Below the pieces are notes generated by a model that was given only the letters and a program-made list of their open reading frames with translations, was not told the DNA's origin and did not search any database. A stretch of 5,910 bases of DNA, taken from positions 1 through 5,910 of the forward strand of contig LSSH01000041.1 of the NCBI GenBank assembly GCA_001595885.1. The letters are read 5' to 3'. The stretch comes from Candidatus Proteinoplasmatales archaeon SG8-5. Lineage in GTDB: Archaea > Thermoplasmatota > Thermoplasmata > SG8-5. The translations under genes and the position numbers were made by a program. Below, one piece after another: positions 5,264 through 5,910 of this stretch (position 1 is its first letter; each line of letters starts with the position of its first letter).

Positions 5264-5908
5264 TTACGGAGCCCACATGTACAGGTCTTCATCGCCGAAG
5301 CAGAAGATGAAGTATCCCTCGCCCGGTTCGTGGTTCTCGCCGAACCAGTCGTAGAACCTCACCCTGTACGCGTTGGCAGAGTCGTAGGTCATCGCGTCTC
5401 CGATGGAGAACGCCGTGCCGAAGGTGTTTGCCGATGGCTGGGCCACCGCGAACGGATATCCGACCAGGTTCCAGCCTGCCCTGAGGTTAAACACGGCCTG
5501 CTCACCGCTGGAAGCCAGGTTTCCGACAAGCGTGATGATGCCGTCACCGTAGACTGTTATGTGCAGCCAGAAGGCGTAGGTGTTGTTGACGTAGGTGAAG
5601 TCATTGAGCGCCGGCGGCTTGAACGTTGACGTGGTCTTCCACTCGTTGCCCGGGTCCTGCGGGTTGTACCACTGTGCGATGTCCCACTGTGTGTCACCGC
5701 CGAGGTCCACTATCGTGGCCAGCGGGTCACCCTCTATCTGGTTGGGGTATGACATGAGTATCCAGTCATTGCTAAGGGCTGCCTCGCTGATGTCGATGTC
5801 GAAGGTGTCGATGATGGTCACGTTCATCGTGTCGGTGTCTGTCAGTCCGACCTGGTCGGTCACTGTCAATGTGACTGTGTAGACGCCTGACGTGAGGAAT
5901 GTATGGGA
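5264..5908 (-). CDS. C-terminal part of a surface PKD-domain protein (5' end outside window)
   Basis: The minus-strand frame runs open from the right edge to a TAA at 5264-5266; 214 residues are visible and the N-terminus, with any signal peptide, is missing. An apparent start at 5869 is a TTG leucine inside a beta-strand and is not the gene start. Visible residues 1-34 are the end of a PKD (Ig-like) domain, with the typical 'SGVYTVTLTVTD' near 7-18. From about 49 there are two copies of a beta-rich module: 'DWILMSYP' (48-55) parallels 'AGWNLVGYP' (144-152), and 'WYNP...WLHIT' (80-118) parallels the second half ending in 'EPGEGYFIF' (194-202). Such modules occur at the C-terminus of secreted or cell-wall proteins in Thermoplasmata-type archaea, as I recall them. 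The composition is acidic and Thr/Asn/Trp-rich with few Lys, as in extracellular proteins. No C-terminal membrane anchor or sorting signal follows; the protein ends in 'DLYMWAP'. Any enzymatic domain would lie upstream. The exact role is unknown. Confidence 0.8.
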   Translation of the reverse strand, partial: SHTFLTSGVYTVTLTVTDQVGLTDTDTMNVTIIDTFDIDISEAALSNDWILMSYPNQIEGDPLATIVDLGGDTQWDIAQWYNPQDPGNEWKTTSTFKPPALNDFTYVNNTYAFWLHITVYGDGIITLVGNLASSGEQAVFNLRAGWNLVGYPFAVAQPSANTFGTAFSIGDAMTYDSANAYRVRFYDWFGENHEPGEGYFIFCFGDEDLYMWAP

Positions 5909-5910
5909 TG

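Overview
The window looks like ordinary chromosome from an archaeon, most likely a moderately high-GC member of the Thermoplasmatota (Methanomassiliicoccales or a related Thermoplasmata lineage). That placement is inferred from protein style and from expression signals, not from a marker gene. The clues are an archaeal-lipid-type geranylgeranyl reductase, a DUF116 cysteine protein, a beta-CASP nuclease-like protein, a surface PKD protein with 'GWNLVGYP/PGEGY' modules, AT-rich TATA/BRE-like boxes, an apparently leaderless gene and oligo-T terminators.

Layout, left to right: (1) 2-1123 (+), a geranylgeranyl reductase-family flavoprotein cut by the left edge. (2) A 153-bp gap with an imperfect inverted repeat and a TATA-like box placed for a leaderless transcript. 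(3) 1277-1813 and 1835-3325 (+), a probable two-gene operon: a seven-cysteine DUF116 protein followed by a 496-residue metallo-beta-lactamase/beta-CASP hydrolase. (4) A 334-bp gap with pyrimidine-rich termination signals, a 12-bp inverted repeat around an A-rich loop, and the promoter of the next gene. (5) 3660-5183 (+), a complete aromatic amino acid ammonia-lyase of the histidine ammonia-lyase type. (6) A short convergent gap with a hairpin and T-tracts in both directions. (7) 5264 to the right edge (-), the C-terminal part of a secreted PKD-domain protein.

The genes do not form one pathway. The reductase serves membrane lipid saturation, the DUF116/beta-CASP pair may concern RNA processing or an uncharacterised metal-dependent step, the lyase deaminates an amino acid (probably histidine to urocanate), and the last gene is a cell-surface protein.

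The most notable observation is in the lyase. The triad that forms the MIO electrophile reads Ala-Cys-Gly (142-144) instead of Ala-Ser-Gly, while the rest of the active site is largely intact. Other positions mix histidine-type and phenylalanine/tyrosine-type signatures, and no other histidine-degradation gene is visible. I see no mobile element, CRISPR array, rRNA or tRNA, and no convincing new multi-gene system.
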